Positions 25,474 to 34,194 of a stretch of 64,000 bases of DNA are shown here, piece after piece. This stretch comes from Streptomyces sp. CB02923. Its GTDB lineage: Bacteria > Actinomycetota > Actinomycetes > Streptomycetales > Streptomycetaceae. How positions within the stretch are numbered: position 1 is the first letter of the stretch; every line of letters begins with the position of its first letter. Position numbers and translations under genes: made by a program. The stretch lies in NCBI RefSeq assembly GCF_001905005.1, contig NZ_LWKZ01000026.1, positions 372,001 through 436,000 of the forward strand, given 5' to 3'. The notes beneath the pieces were generated by a model that did no database searches, had not been told where the DNA came from, and saw only the letters and a list, made by a program, of their open reading frames with translations.

Positions 25474-28400
25474 ATGTGCACACCTCACACCCCGCCCCCC
25501 GCACCCCTGCCGGACCTCACCGGCCCTTCCCAGCCCGGACCGGGCACCGCCGAGCCCGTACTGCGTGTCCTCGGCCCGATGTCGGCACAGCTCGACAGTG
25601 AGGATCTCCCCCTCGGCCCGCCACGGCGGCGGGCCCTGCTGGCCCTGCTCCTCATACGACTGGGCAGAGTCGTCCCCACCGAACTGCTCATCGAGGAGCT
25701 CTGGGGCGACGAGCCACCACGGCACCCCGTCGCCACGCTCCAGAGCCACCTCTCCCACCTGCGCCGGGTACTGGCCCCGGCGGCGGGCCAGGGCACCTCG
25801 TCCGTGCTGCGCTACCAAGCGCCCGGGTACGTGCTCCAGCTCGCCCCGGAGCAGGTCGACGCGTTCCGCTTCGAGCGGATGGTCACCGACGGGCGGCAGC
25901 TCCTGGAACAGCGCGACCTGCGCGGCGCCCGCAACCTGCTCTCCGACGCCCTGGAACTGTGGCGCGGCGCGCCCTACACGGAGTTCGGCGCCGAACCGCC
26001 GCTCTCCGACGAGACCGCCCGCCTGGCACAGGTCCGGCTCACCGCGCTGGAGGCCGGCGCGGAGGCCGGGCTCGCCCTCGGGGCGGCCGAGGAGGTCGCG
26101 GCCGAACTGGGCCTGGAGGTACGCCACCACCCGACCCGTGAACGCCTGGTCGGCCATCTGATGACGGCGCTGTCCCGCCTGGGACGGCAGGCGGAGGCCC
26201 TGGAGGTGTACGAGCGGACGCGCTCCCACCTGGAGGAGGAGTTCGGTGTGGACACCGCCGTCGAACTCCAGCGGGTGCACACCGGCATCCTCCGCCAGGA
26301 GCTGGACGACGGCGGCCCGGCAGCCCGCCCCGCACCCGCCGCCCCTGCGGCCGCTCTTTTCCCGCCCGACCCGCTCTACTCCCCCGGCCCGACCGGATCA
26401 CCAGACTCCTCCGTCTCCCCCGACTCCCCCGGTTCGCCTGACTCGCCCTGGACGGCGAGCCTTCCGGCGCAGCGCCGCCCTGCCGCGGACACGGCCGGTC
26501 ATCCCCTGGAGACCACGGCGGCACCAGGCCGTCCCACGCGGACTTCGGACCGGAGTACGGCGGGTACCGGACCGGCCCGGGGCACGCGCGAAGCGGCGGG
26601 TCCGCGGCCCGTGCACGACGCCGGACGGACACCGCCTGCCCGGCCGGCTCCCGCGGACCACCTCCAGGGCCCCGGAGAAGCGGCGCCCTGGCCGTTCATC
26701 GGGCGGGACCAGGAACTGCACCGCCTGGTCACCGCGTCGGCCGGCGCCGTGACCGGCCACGGGCACGTGGCCTGCGTACTCGGCCCCGCCGGAGTCGGCA
26801 AGACACGCCTGCTGATGGAGCTCGCACCGGCGCTGGAGGCCGCCGACGACTCGCTCGACGTGGTCTGGAGCCACTGCTTCCCCGGCGAGGGCGTACCGCC
26901 CTACTGGCTGTGGACGCAGGTGCTGCGCCATCTCTCCACCACCCGGCCGGACGCCTTCCGCACCGCGACCGCGCCCTTCGACACGCTCCTCGCCCCCGTG
27001 ATGCCCGAGCGGTCGGCCGGGCCGGGCGGCGGGCAGGGGCACGAGGACGACTGGGCCCAGGCGCGTTTCCTGACCCACGACGCGGTCTGCGAAGTACTGC
27101 TCGCGCTGGCCGCCGAACGCCCGCTCGTCCTGCTCCTGGAGGACCTGCACTGGGCCGACGCCGCCTCCCTCGATCTGCTGCGGCTGCTCGGCACGCGCCG
27201 TCAGGGGCACCGGATCAGCATCGTGCTGACGGCCCGTGACTTCGAGGCCGACTCCGACGCGACGATCCGCCGGATGCTGGCCGACATCCTCCGGGGCCCC
27301 AGGTCCGAGACGCTGCGGCTCTGCGGGCTGCCCCGCAACGCCGTCGCGGCTCTGGTGGAGGCGCAGGCCGGGAGCGGGGTGGGTGCGGACGTCGTCGAGG
27401 CGCTGCACCAGCGCAGCAAGGGCAACCCGTACTTCGTCATGCAACTCCTGTCGCTGCTCGGCGACGTGCGGCGCCTGCACGACACGGACGCCACCGACGT
27501 GCTGCTGGCGCAGGTGCCGACCGGGGTGCGTGAAGCGCTGCGACAACGGTTCGCCACCCTGCCGGAGCAGGCCCTGCGGGTGCTGCGGCTGTGCGCCGTC
27601 ATCGGCACCGAGATCGATACGGATCTGCTGCACCACACCGCCACCGAGGACGAACCGGTCGCCCCCGCCCTGGAATCGGCGATCCGGGCGGGCCTGCTCG
27701 GCGAGGACCCGCACCATCCGGGGCGGCTGCACTTCGTGCACGCGCTGGTCCGCGAGACGCTCGTCGACGTACTCGCACGCGAGGAACGCCACCGGCTGCA
27801 CGCCCGGGTGGCCGAGTCGCTGTGCGCGCGCGGCGTCGGGCAGGTGGGCGACGAGGAGTGCGAGCGCCTCGCCCACCACACCTGGCACGCTCAGGACGCA
27901 CTGCCCGCCAGGCAGGCTCTGCCCCGTCTGCTGCGCGCCGCCGAGCAGGCCGAGCACCACCTGGCGTACGAGAAGGTCGAGACGTGGCTGCGCCGGGCCG
28001 TGCACCTGGCCGGTCTGCTGCCCCGTGACGACACGTCGGCCCGCGCGCTGGAGCAGCGCCTGTACATCCAGCTCGGGCAGCTGCTGGCCACGGTCCGCGG
28101 CTACGGTGACGCCGAGGCGGAAGCGGCGCTCAGCCGGGGCCGCGCTCTCGGTGCGATCACCCGCGCGCCGGAGGACCCGTCGGTGCTGTGGGCGCTGTGC
28201 TCGGCGTTCCTGGTCACCGGCCGCTACGACGAGTCCGGGCAGTTCTCCCGGCTGTTGCGGGACATCGGGAGCCGTACGCGCCACCCGGTGGCGCTGCTCG
28301 GCGCGGCGTACGGCAAGGGCGTGGCGCTGCACGTACGTGGCCGGCTGCCGGAGGCGCTCGCGGAGCTGGAGCGCAGCGTCGGGCTGGCGGACCGTTTCGC

Positions 28401-29004
28401 CCGCGAGGGCCACACCCTGGCCCGTACGTTCCAGCACGACCCGCGTGTCTCCTGCCGCTCCTACGACACCTTCACCCACTGGATCCTGGGCGACCGTGAC
28501 ACGGCCACCTCGCGCCGCCGCCAGCTGCAGAGCCTGACGGCGTACGAGAGCAGGCCCTCCGACCGGGCCTTCGCCCTGTATGTGGACGCGGTCCTCGCCA
28601 CCTGGGAGGACGACGCCGACACGGCGCTCTCCTCCGCCACCGAGGGGGCACGGGTGGCGGAGGAGCACGGGCTCCTGTACTGGAAGGCGATGCTGCGCCT
28701 GACCGAGGGCTGGGCCCTGACCCGGCTGGGCCGCAACGACGCGGGCCTGACCCTGATGCACGCCTCCCTCGCCGAACTCCGTCCCTCCCGCTCCCACTTG
28801 CGGCTCCCGCTCCACCTCGGCCTGCTCGCCCAGGCCCAGCACCACGCCGGCCGCCGCGACGACGCCACGGCCACCCTCCGCAAGATGCTCGCCGTCATCG
28901 AGCACCGCCGCGAGCACGTCTATCTCCACCCCGCCCTCCCCACCACCGCTCTCCTGCACGACCTCATCGGCCGGCACGTGACGGACACCGCCCTCTCGGG
29001 CTGA
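25474..29004 (+). CDS. SARP-family regulator with AAA ATPase and TPR-like region
   Basis: 1176 residues. The winged-helix trans_reg_C domain (about 25-110) includes LGPPRRRALLALLLIRLGR and ELLIEELWGDEPP; the BTAD domain (about 115-270) includes DALELWRGAPYTEFG and LEVYERTRSHLEEEFG. A Pro/Ser/Thr-rich linker (about 280-400) leads to the ATPase: FIGRDQELHRLV, Walker A GPAGVGKTRLL (about 437-447), Walker B VLLLEDLHWAD (about 552). The C-terminal 450 residues are helical repeats. This is the AfsR/large-SARP plan: the N-terminal half binds direct repeats in biosynthetic promoters. Its place at the end of locus A makes it the likely activator. The start is ATG 25474; the ribosome binding site is weak. 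Confidence 0.9.
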   Translation: MCTPHTPPPAPLPDLTGPSQPGPGTAEPVLRVLGPMSAQLDSEDLPLGPPRRRALLALLLIRLGRVVPTELLIEELWGDEPPRHPVATLQSHLSHLRRVLAPAAGQGTSSVLRYQAPGYVLQLAPEQVDAFRFERMVTDGRQLLEQRDLRGARNLLSDALELWRGAPYTEFGAEPPLSDETARLAQVRLTALEAGAEAGLALGAAEEVAAELGLEVRHHPTRERLVGHLMTALSRLGRQAEALEVYERTRSHLEEEFGVDTAVELQRVHTGILRQELDDGGPAARPAPAAPAAALFPPDPLYSPGPTGSPDSSVSPDSPGSPDSPWTASLPAQRRPAADTAGHPLETTAAPGRPTRTSDRSTAGTGPARGTREAAGPRPVHDAGRTPPARPAPADHLQGPGEAAPWPFIGRDQELHRLVTASAGAVTGHGHVACVLGPAGVGKTRLLMELAPALEAADDSLDVVWSHCFPGEGVPPYWLWTQVLRHLSTTRPDAFRTATAPFDTLLAPVMPERSAGPGGGQGHEDDWAQARFLTHDAVCEVLLALAAERPLVLLLEDLHWADAASLDLLRLLGTRRQGHRISIVLTARDFEADSDATIRRMLADILRGPRSETLRLCGLPRNAVAALVEAQAGSGVGADVVEALHQRSKGNPYFVMQLLSLLGDVRRLHDTDATDVLLAQVPTGVREALRQRFATLPEQALRVLRLCAVIGTEIDTDLLHHTATEDEPVAPALESAIRAGLLGEDPHHPGRLHFVHALVRETLVDVLAREERHRLHARVAESLCARGVGQVGDEECERLAHHTWHAQDALPARQALPRLLRAAEQAEHHLAYEKVETWLRRAVHLAGLLPRDDTSARALEQRLYIQLGQLLATVRGYGDAEAEAALSRGRALGAITRAPEDPSVLWALCSAFLVTGRYDESGQFSRLLRDIGSRTRHPVALLGAAYGKGVALHVRGRLPEALAELERSVGLADRFAREGHTLARTFQHDPRVSCRSYDTFTHWILGDRDTATSRRRQLQSLTAYESRPSDRAFALYVDAVLATWEDDADTALSSATEGARVAEEHGLLYWKAMLRLTEGWALTRLGRNDAGLTLMHASLAELRPSRSHLRLPLHLGLLAQAQHHAGRRDDATATLRKMLAVIEHRREHVYLHPALPTTALLHDLIGRHVTDTALSG

Positions 29005-29359
29005 CCAGCCCCGCCCCGCCCCTGCGCCTGCCCGCGAGGCCACCGGATCCGCCCCCTCCGGAGGCCGTCCGGCCAGGTGCGGGGGCCGCTGGGCGTGGGC
29101 GGCACCGGCCGACTGCAACCGTGGAAGCGCGCCGTCCGTTCCGCGCCAAACACGCCGCTCATATCCGCGACTTCAGGACATCTGCGCCCATTGGGGGTTG
29201 TGAGGCTGCCGAGGTCCGTGGCATCCATGTGCACGGGAGCGCTTCGTGGGCTGCCGCCTGAAGTCCGCGCACCGGTGACCCGAGCGCACCGTCGACGGCG
29301 GCCCGTCGCCCACTCCCTGCCGTCACACACCACCGCACGAACTCGGATGAGGAGAAATC
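29005..29359. other. Intergenic region before the secreted barrel protein
   Basis: 355 bases with no coding frame. The right part (29140-29345) is AT-richer and should hold the promoter of the secreted protein; a GAGGAGA ribosome binding site ends it. No strong palindrome was seen. Confidence 0.5.
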
Positions 29360-29782
29360 ATGCGCGCATCCAGACGCTGGAAGACGATGATCTGCGGCGT
29401 GGCCGCCGCCACCGGCATCGTCCTCGGCACGGGAACGGCCCAGGCCGTGCCGATCGGCCAGACCCTGACCGGCAAGATGGACTTCTACGAGAAGGTCGGC
29501 TTCGGCGCCTGCGGTACGTGGCTCAACACCGGCGCAGGGGACTTCGCCGCCGTCTCCCCCTCCCTGTGGACCGCGGCCGACGCGAAGAAGGACGAACTCT
29601 GCGGCCTCAAGGTCACCGTCATGTACAACGGCACGATCATCAGCGTATGGGTCCAGGACAAGTGCACCTCCTGCGGTCCGAACGACCTGGTTCTCAGTGA
29701 GAACGCCTTCCGCAAGATCGTGCCCTGGGGCACCGACAAGGTCGACAAGATCGATTGGGAGTTCTTCCGCCCCCAGCAGTGA
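29360..29782 (+). CDS. Secreted double-psi beta-barrel protein (papain-inhibitor/barwin-like)
   Basis: 140 residues with a Sec signal peptide (positive start MRASRRWK, hydrophobic core, cleavage near TAQA-VPIG). The mature ~110 residues show the DPBB layout GKMDFYEKVGFGACGTW, a middle LCGLKVTVMYNGTIISVWV and DKCTSCGPNDLVLSENAF, with four cysteines. It resembles the small Streptomyces papain inhibitor SPI (TLTGKM... GACG... DKCPSC pattern as I recall it) and expansin/barwin domains without the catalytic Asp of RlpA/expansin being obvious. Likely roles are protease inhibition or cell-wall/plant-wall interaction outside the cell. A strong two-way hairpin follows. Confidence 0.82.
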   Translation: MRASRRWKTMICGVAAATGIVLGTGTAQAVPIGQTLTGKMDFYEKVGFGACGTWLNTGAGDFAAVSPSLWTAADAKKDELCGLKVTVMYNGTIISVWVQDKCTSCGPNDLVLSENAFRKIVPWGTDKVDKIDWEFFRPQQ

Positions 29783-29801
29783 CCGCACCCACCAGAGCGG
29801 A

Positions 29802-29843
29802 AACGGCCTGACATCCCGGGCACATCCGGGACGTCAGGCCGTT
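29802..29843. terminator. Bidirectional terminator hairpin
   Basis: AACGGCCTGAC (29802-29812) pairs with GTCAGGCCGTT (29833-29843), and inside it CCCGG pairs with CCGGG. It lies between the convergent ends of the secreted barrel gene (29782) and the XRE-cupin gene (29857). It can act on both strands. Confidence 0.8.
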
Positions 29844-29856
29844 CGCTTCCTGCTTG

Positions 29857-30498
29857 CTACCGGGGCGGCGGGCCGGGGGCGGGCGGTGTGCGCGGCCGCA
29901 GGCGCTCCCCCTGGGGCCCGAACATGATCAGGTATTCGACCGGCCCGTCGGCTCCGGCGTTCGCGACGCCGTGTGGCGTGCGGGTGTCGAACTCGGCCAC
30001 GTCCCCGGCGGCCAGGACGAGGTCCCGGTCACCGAGTGCGAGCCACAGCCGCCCGTACAGGACGCACAGCCACTCGTAGCCGCCATGGGAGACCTGGCGC
30101 GGCCGCGCGGACGGCTCCTCGGCTGCGGGCAGGACGTGCTTGTGGGCGTGCAGGCCGCCGACGTAGCGGGTCAGCGGCAGCACCAGCTTGTCGTCGCCGA
30201 ACCGCTGGAGCGCGGAGGTGCGGGGCTCGGAAGTGTGGGACTCGGAGGTGCGGGACTCGGCGGCGGGAGCGGGTGCGGTGCCGGCCAGTTCGTCCAGGGA
30301 GACGCCGTACTCCTTCGCCAGGTGTAACACCACCTCCAGGGTGGGCTTGCGGCGGCCGGTCTCGATCCGTGACAGCGTGCTCGGCGAGATGCCGGTCGCA
30401 CAGCTGACGCCGGTAAGCGTGGCGCCGCGATGTTCGCGTGCGGCCCGTAGCCGGGGGCCCATCGCCGCCAGCGTCTCGGCCACGTCGTCGCCCGTCAC
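29857..30498 (-). CDS. XRE-family regulator with C-terminal cupin domain
   Basis: 213 residues; GTG 30498 follows GGGAGAG. The HTH_3 domain (about 12-70) contains LRAAREHRGATLTGVSCATG and SPSTLSRIETGRRKPTLEV. A repetitive Thr/Ser/Glu linker follows, then a cupin_2 (about 120-200) with GYEWLCVLYGRLWLALGDRD and DVAEFDTRTPHGVANAG. This fused form senses a small ligand in the cupin. A TTA codon sits at codon 58 (30325-30327), within the DNA-binding domain, so production may require bldA tRNA. The divergent neighbour is an epoxide hydrolase, and a perfect palindrome lies between them. Confidence 0.88.
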   Translation of the reverse strand: MTGDDVAETLAAMGPRLRAAREHRGATLTGVSCATGISPSTLSRIETGRRKPTLEVVLHLAKEYGVSLDELAGTAPAPAAESRTSESHTSEPRTSALQRFGDDKLVLPLTRYVGGLHAHKHVLPAAEEPSARPRQVSHGGYEWLCVLYGRLWLALGDRDLVLAAGDVAEFDTRTPHGVANAGADGPVEYLIMFGPQGERLRPRTPPAPGPPPR

Positions 30499-30550
30499 TC
30501 TCCCTGCCCCTTCCGCACTTGTGCCGCTCCACCCGTCCAGTCCTGCAAGT

Positions 30551-30565
30551 TTGCCAGACTGGCAA
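30551..30565. promoter_or_regulatory. Perfect palindrome, operator candidate for the XRE-cupin regulator
   Basis: TTGCCAG-A-CTGGCAA is a perfect 15-bp inverted repeat in the 143-bp gap between divergent starts at 30498 and 30642. Its placement, 53 bp and 77 bp from the two starts, suits control of both genes. Confidence 0.7.
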
Positions 30566-30641
30566 GGCCGATCGCGTCGGACGGGTGCCGCGCCGCATGA
30601 TCGACGGGTACCCGCGACCGCCGCGAACCGAGGAGAAGCCC

Positions 30642-31628
30642 ATGCAGTCCGAGCCGTCCGCCGAACTCCGGCACCGCACAGTCGAGGCCCCCGCCGGCCG
30701 CCTGCACCTGGTCGAGCAGGGCGCCGGACCCCTGGTCCTGCTCGTGCACGGCTTCCCCGAGTCCTGGTACTCCTGGCGCCGCCAGCTCCCGGCCCTCGCC
30801 GCGGCCGGCTACCGGGCGGTGGCGATCGACGTACGCGGCTACGGCCGTTCCTCCAGGCCCGCGGCGGCCGACGCCTACCGGATGCTCGGCCTGGTGGAGG
30901 ACAACGTCGCCGTCGTACGCGCCCTCGGCGAGGAGAACGCGGTGGTCGTCGGCCACGACTGGGGCTCCAACATCGCGGCTGCCTCCGCCCTGCTCCACCC
31001 CGAGGTCTTCGGCGCCGTCGCCCTGCTGAGCGTCCCGTACGCGCCGCCCGGCGGTCCCCGCCCCACCGACGTCTTCGGCCGGATCGGCGGCCCCGAGCAG
31101 GAGTTCTACGTCTCCTACTTCCAGGAACCCGGCCGCGCCGAGGCGGAGATCGAGCCCGACGTCCGGGGCTGGCTCGCCGGCTTCTACGCCGCCCTGTCCG
31201 CCGACACCATGCCCGCCCGGGGTGAACCCGACCCGCACTTCGTCGCCCGCGGCGGCCTGCTGCGCGACCGCTTTCCCGCCGGCGCCCTCCCGGCCTGGCT
31301 GACCGAGGACGATCTCGACTTCTACGCCGCGGAGTTCGAGCGCACCGGCATGACCGGTGCACTCAACCGCTACCGCAACATGGACCGCGACTGGGAGGAC
31401 CTCGCCCCGTACCGCGGCGCCCCGGTCACGCAGCCGTCCCTGTTCATCGGCGGCGCCCTGGACGCCTCCACCACCTGGATGTCCGACGCCATCGACGCCT
31501 TCCCCACCACCCTCCCCGGTCTGTCCGCCTCACATCTCCTGGACGGCTGCGGCCACTGGATCCAGCAGGAGCACCCCGAGGAGATCAACCGTCTGCTGAC
31601 CGGCTGGCTCACCACCCTCACGAACTGA
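30642..31628 (+). CDS. Epoxide hydrolase-type alpha/beta hydrolase
   Basis: 328 residues; AGGAG (30631-30635) fixes ATG 30642. HGFPESWYSWR is the HGxP oxyanion motif with the following Trp, GHDWGS carries the aspartate nucleophile typical of epoxide hydrolases and haloalkane dehalogenases, and the catalytic His is in GCGHWIQQEHPEE. A cap-domain tyrosine region (YVSYFQEPG, LNRYRNMDRDW) favours soluble epoxide hydrolase. It opens epoxides to diols. Divergence from the XRE-cupin gene around a palindrome suggests inducible control, perhaps by the substrate. Confidence 0.88.
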   Translation: MQSEPSAELRHRTVEAPAGRLHLVEQGAGPLVLLVHGFPESWYSWRRQLPALAAAGYRAVAIDVRGYGRSSRPAAADAYRMLGLVEDNVAVVRALGEENAVVVGHDWGSNIAAASALLHPEVFGAVALLSVPYAPPGGPRPTDVFGRIGGPEQEFYVSYFQEPGRAEAEIEPDVRGWLAGFYAALSADTMPARGEPDPHFVARGGLLRDRFPAGALPAWLTEDDLDFYAAEFERTGMTGALNRYRNMDRDWEDLAPYRGAPVTQPSLFIGGALDASTTWMSDAIDAFPTTLPGLSASHLLDGCGHWIQQEHPEEINRLLTGWLTTLTN

Positions 31629-31636
31629 ACCGCAAC

Positions 31637-31649
31637 GCAAGCCGCTTGC
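31637..31649. promoter_or_regulatory. LacI-type operator candidate upstream of the LacI gene
   Basis: GCAAGC-C-GCTTGC is a perfect 13-bp inverted repeat; further TTGCG half-sites follow (CTTGCGC at 31654-31660 and GTTGCG at 31665-31670), just before ATG 31674. TTGC-rich palindromes are typical of LacI-family sugar regulators in Streptomyces, so autorepression is likely. Confidence 0.6.
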
Positions 31650-31673
31650 ACTACTTGCGCTAATGTTGCGTAT

Positions 31674-32684
31674 ATGACGCGACGACTTGCGCAGGTGGCG
31701 AAGAAGGTGGGCGTCTCCGAGGCGACCGTCAGCCGGGTGCTCAACGGCAAGCCCGGCGTCTCGGAGGGCACCCGGCAGGCGGTGCTCACCGCGCTGGACG
31801 TGCTCGGCTACGAGCGGCCGACCCAACTGCGCGGGGAGCGCGGCCAGCTCATCGGGCTGGTGCTGCCCGAGCTGTCGAACCCGATCTTCCCCGCCTTCGC
31901 CGAGGTCGTCGGCGGCGCGCTCGCCCGGCGCGGCCTGACCCCCGTGCTCTGCACCCAGACGCCCGGCGGCATCCAGGAGACCGACTACGTGGACCTCCTG
32001 CTCCAGCAGCAGGTCTCCGGCGTGGTGTTCGCGGGCGGGCTGTACGCCCAGGCCGACGCGCCGCACGACCACTACCGGCTGCTGCACGCCAGGAATCTGC
32101 CGGTGGTGCTGGTCAACGCGCCGATACCGGGGCTGGACTTCCCCTGCGTCTCCACCGACGACGCGGTCGCGGTGGAGCAGGCGTGGCGTCACCTCGCCTC
32201 GCTCGGCCACGAGCGGATCGGCATGGCGCTCGGCCCGTCCGACCACGTGCCGTCGCGGCGCAAGCTGGCCGCCGGGCGGGCCGTGGCACGGGCCGCGGGC
32301 GCGGAGCTGCCGGAGGAGTACGTGGTGCGGGGGATGTACTCGATGGAGGGGGGCCACGCGGCGGCGTCCCGCCTGCTGGACGCCGGGGTGACCGGCATCG
32401 TCTGCGCCAGCGACATCATCGCGCTGGGCGCGGTGCGCGCCGCGCGCCGGCGTGGGCTGCGGGTCCCGCAGGACGTGTCGGTGGTGGGGTACGACGACTC
32501 GCCCCTGATGACCGTCACGGAGCCGCCGCTGTCGACCGTCCGGCAGCCGATCGACGCGATGGGCCGTACCGCCGTCCAGTTGCTGACGGCGCAGATCGAC
32601 GGCAGGGAGGTGGTCCGCGACGAGATCCTCTTCGAGCCGGAGCTCGTCGTACGCGGTTCCACCGGCCCCCGCATCTCGCGGTAG
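31674..32684 (+). CDS. LacI-family transcriptional regulator of the alpha-glucan island
   Basis: 336 residues. The N-terminal HTH reads RLAQVAKKVGVSEATVSRVL with the hinge-helix NGKPGVSEGT, followed by the periplasmic-binding-like effector domain (LIGLVLPELSNPIF, DYVDLLLQQQVSGVVFAGG, SVVGYDDSPLMTVTEPPLSTV in two parts). LacI proteins of this layout repress a sugar ABC operon until an oligosaccharide binds. The operon it precedes codes for a solute-binding protein, two permeases, a GH13 and a GH87-type enzyme, so an alpha-glucan oligosaccharide is the expected effector. The gene sits just upstream on the same strand with its own palindrome. Confidence 0.92.
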   Translation: MTRRLAQVAKKVGVSEATVSRVLNGKPGVSEGTRQAVLTALDVLGYERPTQLRGERGQLIGLVLPELSNPIFPAFAEVVGGALARRGLTPVLCTQTPGGIQETDYVDLLLQQQVSGVVFAGGLYAQADAPHDHYRLLHARNLPVVLVNAPIPGLDFPCVSTDDAVAVEQAWRHLASLGHERIGMALGPSDHVPSRRKLAAGRAVARAAGAELPEEYVVRGMYSMEGGHAAASRLLDAGVTGIVCASDIIALGAVRAARRRGLRVPQDVSVVGYDDSPLMTVTEPPLSTVRQPIDAMGRTAVQLLTAQIDGREVVRDEILFEPELVVRGSTGPRISR

Positions 32685-32720
32685 GAGCCGTCGGCGAAGC
32701 CGCGTACTTCGTTGTCAATC

Positions 32721-32750
32721 TTTTGCAGATTATGCACGGGATATTGCGCC
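32721..32750 (+). promoter_or_regulatory. Probable promoter/operator of the sugar ABC operon
   Basis: An AT-rich patch (TTTTGCAGATTATGCA, then ATATTGCGCC) lies about 70-95 bp before the solute-binding protein start and repeats the TTGCA/TTGCG half-sites seen upstream of the LacI gene. A TTGTCA hexamer at 32712 could be part of the promoter. This is suggestive, not a full palindrome. Confidence 0.4.
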
Positions 32751-32817
32751 CCTCTGAGGGCGGTGCTTGAGTGTGCGCCACCGCTCGCCGCACCGCTCAC
32801 GCCAGAGGGGTCCACCG

Positions 32818-34194
32818 ATGTCCTCCACGAGAAGCCGCTGCCTCGCGATCGTCTGCGCCACCGCCGTGTCCCTGACCGCGCTCGCCGCCTGCGGCACCAG
32901 CAGCTCCGGCACCGACGACGGCGACCGCGCGCCGGACGGCAGGGTGCGGCTCACCGTCAACGGCCGGCCGCCGACGACGCAGGTCTTCGAGCGCAAGCTC
33001 TTCGACCAGCACGTGCAGCAGTTCGAGAAGGCCCACCCCGGCATCGACATCGTCCCGCACGAAGGCTTCATGGACCCGAAGACCTTCAACGCCAAGCTGG
33101 CGGGCGGCAAGTTGGAGGACGTCTTCTACGTCTACTTCACCGACACCCGCGGCCTGATCGACCGGCACCAGGCGGCCGACATCACCGACCACGTCAAGGA
33201 CATGCCGCACCGCGGCGACGTCCAGGACGAGCTGATGAAGGTGTTCCAGGACGAACAGGGCCGCCAGTACGGCCTGCCGACCGCCAACTACTCGATGGGC
33301 CTGCTCTACCACCGCGTGCTGTTCGAGAAGGCCGGCCTCGACCCGGACAAGCCGCCACGGACCTGGGCGGACGTACGTGCCGCGGCGCGGCGGATCGCGA
33401 AGCTGGGCGGCAACACCGCCGGCTACGCCGACTTCTCCAAGAACAACCAGGGCGGCTGGCACTTCACCGCCGAGCTGTACTCGCGCGGCGGCCGGGTGGC
33501 CACCGAGCGGAACGGCAGGTGGAAGGCCGCGTTCAACTCGGCGGCGGGCAGGGCCACCCTCCAGGATCTGCACGACATGCGCTGGAAGGACGACTCGATG
33601 GGCAGCAAGCAGCTGCTCCAGGCCGAGGACGTGCAGCGGATGATGGGCAGCGGCACCCTCGGGATGTACATCGCCGCGGCCGACAACATCACCGTCATCG
33701 CCAAGCAGTTCGGCGGTGCCTACCGGGACTACGGCCTCGCGCCCGTCCCCGACGCCAGGTCGACCCTGATCGGCGGCGAGGGCTACATGGTCAACCCCAG
33801 GGCGTCACGGGAAAAGATCAAGGCCGCGGTCACCTGGCTCCAGTGGAAGTTCCTCGACCCGGACCTCGTCGAGCAGAGCATCCGGGACAACCTCGCCGCG
33901 AAACTGCCCGTCGGGCTGCCCATGCCGCCCACCCCGGACATCTGGAAGGGTGCCGTCCGCGACCGGGTGGAGCAGGCCAAACGGAAGTACGCCAACATCC
34001 CCGTCGGCAACTACCGGACCTACATGGACGCGGCACCCCGCGTACCCGGCGTGATCGAGCCCCCGGAGGCGCAGCGGGTCTACTCCGTGCTCGACAACGT
34101 GATGCAGGCGGTCCTCACCGACCGGGACGCCGACATCGACGCGCTTCTCGCCACCGCCGAGAAGAAGGCCGACCAGATCTACGGCGCGTCCTGA
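32818..34194 (+). CDS. Sugar ABC transporter solute-binding lipoprotein
   Basis: 458 residues with ATG 32818 behind AGAGGGG. The signal peptide ends in a lipobox, ALAAC, so the protein should be lipid-anchored at the outer face of the membrane. The body is an extracellular solute-binding family 1 protein: KLFDQHVQQFEKAHPGI, YGLPTANYSMGLLYHRVLFEKAGL (in part) and WKFLDPDLVEQSI. Its stop shares one base with the first permease start. No ABC ATPase is nearby; a shared ATPase of the MsiK type is the usual solution in Streptomyces. It probably binds alpha-linked gluco-oligosaccharides. Confidence 0.9.
   Translation: MSSTRSRCLAIVCATAVSLTALAACGTSSSGTDDGDRAPDGRVRLTVNGRPPTTQVFERKLFDQHVQQFEKAHPGIDIVPHEGFMDPKTFNAKLAGGKLEDVFYVYFTDTRGLIDRHQAADITDHVKDMPHRGDVQDELMKVFQDEQGRQYGLPTANYSMGLLYHRVLFEKAGLDPDKPPRTWADVRAAARRIAKLGGNTAGYADFSKNNQGGWHFTAELYSRGGRVATERNGRWKAAFNSAAGRATLQDLHDMRWKDDSMGSKQLLQAEDVQRMMGSGTLGMYIAAADNITVIAKQFGGAYRDYGLAPVPDARSTLIGGEGYMVNPRASREKIKAAVTWLQWKFLDPDLVEQSIRDNLAAKLPVGLPMPPTPDIWKGAVRDRVEQAKRKYANIPVGNYRTYMDAAPRVPGVIEPPEAQRVYSVLDNVMQAVLTDRDADIDALLATAEKKADQIYGAS

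Noticed and set aside
26398..29118. Long minus-strand open frame opposite the SARP gene
   Set aside because: Low-complexity translation with no domain; the plus strand carries clear SARP, BTAD and Walker motifs.
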